From contig NZ_CP040018.1 in the NCBI RefSeq assembly GCF_005280255.1, positions 4,960,001 through 5,024,000 on the forward strand: a stretch of DNA of 64,000 nucleotides, given 5' to 3'. Both the position numbers and the translations under genes were made by a program. The stretch is from Arthrobacter sp. 24S4-2 (GTDB lineage Bacteria; Actinomycetota; Actinomycetes; Actinomycetales; Micrococcaceae). The first letter of the stretch is position 1. Each line of letters begins with the position of its first letter. The notes below the pieces were generated by a model. That model was not told the DNA's origin. It searched no databases and was given only the letters and a program-made list of their open reading frames with translations. Of the stretch, positions 60,853 through 64,000 are shown piece after piece.

Positions 60853-61254
60853 TTAGCCTGAATTTTCCGCGTGGTGCTGGCGCGTCCAGGAGTCCCGGAT
60901 TGGGTGGGTGTCGTACACGATGTGAAGCCTGAAGATCAGGCCCCGCTCGTCGAGCTCAGCGACATCCACGACGGTGAACGGGGCTGGTGTTCCGTCTGCG
61001 AGGACCCAGCCGAAATCGAACCAAAATGCAAGAGTTGAGCCGTCCGGGCTGAGTAGTGTCTTTCGTAGCGAGAGCACGGATTCCGCCGTGTCCGCGAAGA
61101 GCATCGGGTAGAACTCGCGTGCTGGCAATTCTCCGTAGAGCGGCGAGTTCACGATCCCATCCGGGGTGAACAGACTGATCACCCGAGCCGCATCGGCGTC
61201 GCTGAGCGCTTGTAAGTAGGTCTCGACAAGGGCGTCAGCGGTCGGGGATTTCAT
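60853..61254 (-). CDS. SnoaL-like / nuclear transport factor 2-fold protein
   Basis: A 133-residue protein: ADALVETYLQALSDADAARV, then ISLFTPDGIVNSPLYGELPA, then WFDFGWVLADGTPAPFTVVD and HIVYDTHPIRDSW. This is the alpha+beta cone fold of SnoaL/ketosteroid-isomerase-like proteins, which bind small hydrophobic ligands and sometimes isomerise them. I start at ATG 61254; longer in-frame sequence upstream reads through a tRNA 3' end and is not part of the protein. It stands alone on the minus strand. Confidence 0.82.
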   Translation of the reverse strand: MKSPTADALVETYLQALSDADAARVISLFTPDGIVNSPLYGELPAREFYPMLFADTAESVLSLRKTLLSPDGSTLAFWFDFGWVLADGTPAPFTVVDVAELDERGLIFRLHIVYDTHPIRDSWTRQHHAENSG

Positions 61255-61298
61255 CAGACCATTCTGCCGCCTTTGCTCGGAGAACCCGCACGGGTTCC

Positions 61299-61326
61299 GA
61301 GGGTTCAAATCCCTCCGGGCGCACCA
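61299..61326 (+). tRNA. tRNA 3' end remnant (T arm, acceptor strand and CCA)
   Basis: A perfect T stem (GAGGG/CCCTC) encloses the loop TTCAAAT, followed by the seven-base acceptor strand CGGGCGC, a discriminator A and CCA. The matching 5' acceptor GCGCCCG and the D and anticodon arms are absent upstream, so this is not a whole tRNA. Actinobacterial tRNA-Arg genes end similarly. Such 3' ends are common attachment sites of integrating elements, so this may be a relic att site. Confidence 0.65.
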
Positions 61327-61450
61327 GCGAGTGAGGCTTCGAATCCCTCCCTTGGCAATTCCTCGAGCCGTTCGGCGTCCGCTTGGTGCTCGCGCGCGAG
61401 CAGTCCAGGCCTTCCTTGGGATGCGATTTGTGCGCAGGCCCGCGACCGGG

Positions 61451-62581
61451 CTATGTGGTCTCTTGGAGTGCTGCTTCTTGGAGGCCCCGAGCGTTCCGGA
61501 TGAGGTCAACGCCATCCGGTCCCCACAGAAGACGCATCAGACGAGCCTCGTTCTCGGGATTCTGAATCTCGCGGATGCCCTTCTCGTGCCGGGCGATGAT
61601 CTCATCCGCTGAATCGATCTGCTCCCGGCTGAGGCCCGCTGCCGCTTGGAGTTTTTCAGGCAGTACCGCGGTCATGACATCGCTCCACTGCTCGTAGACC
61701 TCGAAAAGCGCATCGGTGGCCAGCTTGTGCGAAGGATCCCAGTTCTTCTGAGCGACGTCTTTATATTGCGCGATCATGTGGACCCCTGTCTCACGATCTG
61801 CGAACACACTCTCCTTGTGCCCGAAGTAGGGCCAGTACTTTTCGTAGAGAGCATCCAGCTCTGCCATGTTCCTGGGGATCTCGGACTCTTCGGCGCCGAC
61901 GAGACGCAAGTAGGACCCGAGCTCCAGGACGTATTGATCCCGCTCCGCCGGCGTCAGCGGATGAGGCGCCTCGTCGCCGTTCCAGGCCAACTTCTCGTAG
62001 GCGCACAGGGTCGCGTGGAGCTCGGTGATCGCCGCCCACATTGCATCGCGCGGTTCGGCAGCCGCGTAGCCGCCGAGCGAAGGATCATCGGGATCGATGA
62101 CGGGCCCTGTCACGCGACCGTGGATCCTGTGCAGATGAGCGGCCATGTTCTGTGCAGTAGGGGTGTCGCCGAGCCACATCGGAGCATGCATCCCGGAGTT
62201 CCGCTGAAAGCGTTCGAAGAAGTCGAACATCGTGAACGTCCCACGTCTGGCTTTCCGGGAGATGGGGTCTAGGTCGCGAATGCCTGCGGTGATCGGTTTG
62301 TAGAGGAACTGGGCCGCCGCCTGGGCGGCCGTCTCGAAGACGATCGTCGCGGGATGAAGAAGCACTCGCCAAGCGACCGAGCCCGGCCCGAATACGCCGT
62401 AGTCGGGGAAGCCGTTGCTGTCGAGCGATTGGCCCGCGGGGACAACCTCGCCAAACCTGCGCCAGCGCGATGCATTTCCGAGCATGAGCTCTTCAGTCAA
62501 AATCGGAATACCCGGCTCTTGTACTTCAACGCGTGCATCCACAGAAAGACTCCTTCGTCGTTCGCAAGTATTAGTTTCCAT
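61451..62581 (-). CDS. MpaB/DUF2236-family oxygenase-like protein
   Basis: A 376-residue protein of the MpaB/latex-clearing-oxygenase-like family (DUF2236), whose members use heme-type chemistry to cleave or oxidise lipid-like molecules. LLHPATIVFETAAQAAAQFL, RTGTFTMFDFF-like basic stretch, HLHRIHGRVTGPVIDPDDPS and the family hallmark MWAAITELHATLCAYEKLAW are visible, with histidines as candidate heme ligands. It is divergent from a TetR gene, and the palindrome at 62581-62605 abuts its start codon, so the true start may lie a little downstream. Substrate unknown. Confidence 0.78.
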   Translation of the reverse strand: METNTCERRRSLSVDARVEVQEPGIPILTEELMLGNASRWRRFGEVVPAGQSLDSNGFPDYGVFGPGSVAWRVLLHPATIVFETAAQAAAQFLYKPITAGIRDLDPISRKARRGTFTMFDFFERFQRNSGMHAPMWLGDTPTAQNMAAHLHRIHGRVTGPVIDPDDPSLGGYAAAEPRDAMWAAITELHATLCAYEKLAWNGDEAPHPLTPAERDQYVLELGSYLRLVGAEESEIPRNMAELDALYEKYWPYFGHKESVFADRETGVHMIAQYKDVAQKNWDPSHKLATDALFEVYEQWSDVMTAVLPEKLQAAAGLSREQIDSADEIIARHEKGIREIQNPENEARLMRLLWGPDGVDLIRNARGLQEAALQETT

Positions 62582-62605
62582 TTACGTACGAGATTCGTAC
62601 GTAAA
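62581..62605. promoter_or_regulatory. TetR operator palindrome between MpaB-like gene and regulator
   Basis: TTTACGTACGA and TCGTACGTAAA are perfect inverted arms of 11 bases separated by GAT. The site touches the annotated MpaB start codon and lies 85 bases from the TetR start. Its size and symmetry are typical of a TetR dimer site and suggest repression of the oxygenase gene and autoregulation. Confidence 0.8.
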
Positions 62606-62689
62606 CTGGACAGCACACCGACCTGCCCTCCATCGCAAGCTGCTTACGGCTCGCCAGACGGGAGACTCGATAATGGGGGGACGCGACGA

Positions 62690-63319
62690 TTGAGTGGTGA
62701 AGTAGTGGAGCAGAAAAAATTGGCTGGACGACCCAGGGACCCAGAAATCCGGAAGAGGGTACTTCTAGCCGCTCAACGCGTCTACGTTCGCGCCGGCTTC
62801 AGCGGCATGACCTTCGAAGCTGTGGCCAGAGAAGCTGCCGTGGGTAAGCCTGCAATCTACCGAAGGTGGGCTTCCGCGGAAGCGCTCATGGATGACGTAC
62901 TGTCGTCCCACGTCCTGGTCCCCGACAGGTCAATGCGAGGTGAGATCAGGCCGGTGTTGCGGGCGATAGCCATGTCTGTATTGCGCCTTGCCCATTCCGA
63001 GGAGGGTGCGTTCGTCCTGCGGGTGAGTTCTGAACGAGCCCTGCACCCAAAGTTGTTCGATCAGTATTTTGAAAGACTCCGAAGCGTCATCCACTTCCAG
63101 AATCGAGCGCTAATAGTGGAGGCCACGAGTCGGGGTGAGCTCGTGGAGAACTGCAACCCGGACATCCTCATTCAGACAATCACAGGCTCGGTTCTGGTGA
63201 GCGCGCTGATGGGCTTCACCGTGGCACCCGACAAGGATGAGGAAGGGGCCGCGCGGTACTGCGACGATCTAGTCGCTCAGATCCTGCGAGGCGTGGCGAG
63301 TGACCCGACGAGGCGCTGA
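62690..63319 (+). CDS. TetR-family regulator of the MpaB-like gene
   Basis: A 209-residue TetR protein: RPRDPEIRKRVLLAAQRVYV and TFEAVAREAAVGKPAIYRRW form the helix-turn-helix near residues 10-55; the rest is a helical ligand domain (RPVLRAIAMSVLRLAHSEEG). TTG 62690 is chosen because GGGGGG lies eight bases before it; a GTG at 62705 is possible. Divergent from the MpaB-like gene with a clear palindrome in between. Confidence 0.85.
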   Translation: MSGEVVEQKKLAGRPRDPEIRKRVLLAAQRVYVRAGFSGMTFEAVAREAAVGKPAIYRRWASAEALMDDVLSSHVLVPDRSMRGEIRPVLRAIAMSVLRLAHSEEGAFVLRVSSERALHPKLFDQYFERLRSVIHFQNRALIVEATSRGELVENCNPDILIQTITGSVLVSALMGFTVAPDKDEEGAARYCDDLVAQILRGVASDPTRR

Positions 63320-63697
63320 GAGCGAGCAGCCTGCGGTCAGTCCTCCCGTGACGGCCGCACGAAAAGGCCCGATCAGCATGAGAATCGGGGGAGCGATGTC
63401 TTGTTACCCGTTTTCACACCATGTGCAGTTTCCGTACATAGTGTGTCTTCTTTACATATGCAGGGTTAGCCGTGGCGTGCTTCGCCAGCGTCGGATTGGA
63501 ACCGGAGGATGATCGGCTCACGGGCGCCGGTGTGAAATTCCCTAAGTGATCCGCGTGTCTCGAAACCCGACTGTCTCGTAACCCATGGCTTCCAAGACAA
63601 CCCTGTTGGCGGCGCCAGTCCACGTGTTGGATATTGCCGGCCCGATTAACGAACCCTTAGCGCCGGATACTGTTCCGTTGTTCGTGATAGGCCGACT
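63320..63697. other. Gap before the IS21 fragment
   Basis: About 380 bases with no supportable gene. An AT-rich stretch around 63410-63470 may be an old promoter. TGTCTCGAAACCCGACTGTCTCGTAACCC near 63556 contains a short tandem (GTCTCG..ACCC twice), possibly the end of an unidentified mobile element. Confidence 0.35.
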
Positions 63698-64000
63698 CCT
63701 TTGCCGAGCTGGAAGCGGCGTGCGAGGCGTTTATGGAGGATGTGAATTCCAAGGTGCACCGTGCCACCCTGGAGATCCCCAGGGACATGCTGAGACTGAT
63801 CGAACAGCCCAAGCTGCACCCGGTCCCGGCAGTGCCGGTGACGGCCAGTTTCGGGCAGGTCCGGCAGGTCCCGCCGAACACGCCCATGGTCACCTACGAG
63901 CACTCCCGCTACTCCGTCCCGCACACGCTGATGGGGCAGAGGCTCTGGGTGCGCGGCACCGACGCCGAGGTCATCATTGTCCATGTCGGCGAGCAGGGGC
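63698..64000 (+). pseudogene. istA: IS21 transposase IstA, C-terminal fragment running off the window
   Basis: The frame reads LEAACEAFMEDVNSKVHRAT, then VTASFGQVRQVPPNTPMVTY and HSRYSVPHTLMGQRLWVRGT, the C-terminal beta-rich domain of IstA transposases, and is open at the last base of the window. The catalytic domain and start are missing on the left, where unrelated DNA abuts. istB, if present, lies outside the window. Confidence 0.7.

Noticed and set aside
60853..61515. A longer 220-residue SnoaL protein
   Set aside because: The extra N terminus reads across the tRNA 3' end and gives the arginine/proline-rich nonsense typical of translated tRNA.
1..64000. Replication origin, CRISPR array or riboswitch
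   Set aside because: No iteron cluster, regularly spaced repeats with spacers, or recognisable riboswitch core was seen on either strand by eye; a covariance-model scan was not possible.

Overview
The window is high-GC actinobacterial DNA. Gene content (Lsr2 and DUF4913 remnants, FadR/IclR/AsnC regulators, a flavin amine oxidase, an MpaB-type oxygenase) suits Arthrobacter/Paenarthrobacter or a near relative in the Micrococcaceae. The density of insertion sequences, truncated genes and catabolic cassettes suggests a plasmid or a plasmid-like accessory region. No rRNA, replication gene, partition gene or CRISPR array was seen. The only tRNA sequence is a 3' end remnant.

Layout. 1-2012: debris, comprising a DUF1349 protein, an ABC ATPase, an SDR carrying a 21-bp tandem repeat, and a sugar ABC transporter collapsed by deletion. 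2137-9802: an intact sugar-acid operon (Zn-alcohol dehydrogenase, SDR, KDPG-type aldolase, KDG-type kinase, aldo/keto reductase, L-fuconate-type dehydratase), a convergent FadR repressor, then a lactonase and a mutarotase. Together they can take an L-fucose/L-galactose-type sugar through lactone, aldonate and 2-keto-3-deoxy acid. 9803-14130: IS21, IS3, IS630 and ISL3 pieces with DUF4913 and Lsr2 fragments. 14271-19932: an AT-richer island with a membrane protein facing a large nuclease-like gene. That gene is split by an ISL3 and an IS1595 element, and removing both restores one 781-codon frame exactly. 20285-25188: a StyA/StyB-type flavin monooxygenase cassette with an IclR regulator and an aldehyde dehydrogenase. 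25284-29055: a serine recombinase broken by a second ISL3 copy, then an IS3 element. 29170-37490: an amine or amino-alcohol cassette (amidohydrolase, TetR, APC permease, AsnC, a kinase/M23/aminotransferase fusion, SDR). 37490-41725: IS5, an Abi-like remnant, a second copy of the first IS3, and small conserved genes. 41726-54703: two gamma-glutamyltransferase-like enzymes, DUF1275 and TauE membrane proteins, a FadR regulator, a polar amino-acid ABC transporter, a TetR regulator, a putrescine-oxidase-like amine oxidase and an unusual LacI-HTH fusion. 54833-64000: ABC debris, small genes, a Tn3-family transposon, a SnoaL protein, a tRNA 3' end, an MpaB oxygenase with its TetR, and an IS21 fragment running off the end.

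Three themes stand out. First, the TGGTCCTACCA palindrome occurs upstream of the ABC transporter and twice upstream of the amine oxidase, implying one FadR regulon. Second, three small paralogues sharing a GIxVTR motif (40760, 45137, 55888), with partner domains one of which is fused to a LacI-type HTH, form a family I cannot name. Third, at least ten genes are broken by an apparent single missing base, mostly in short G or C runs. This is either widespread decay or systematic homopolymer undercalling, so frameshift-based pseudogene calls should be read with caution.
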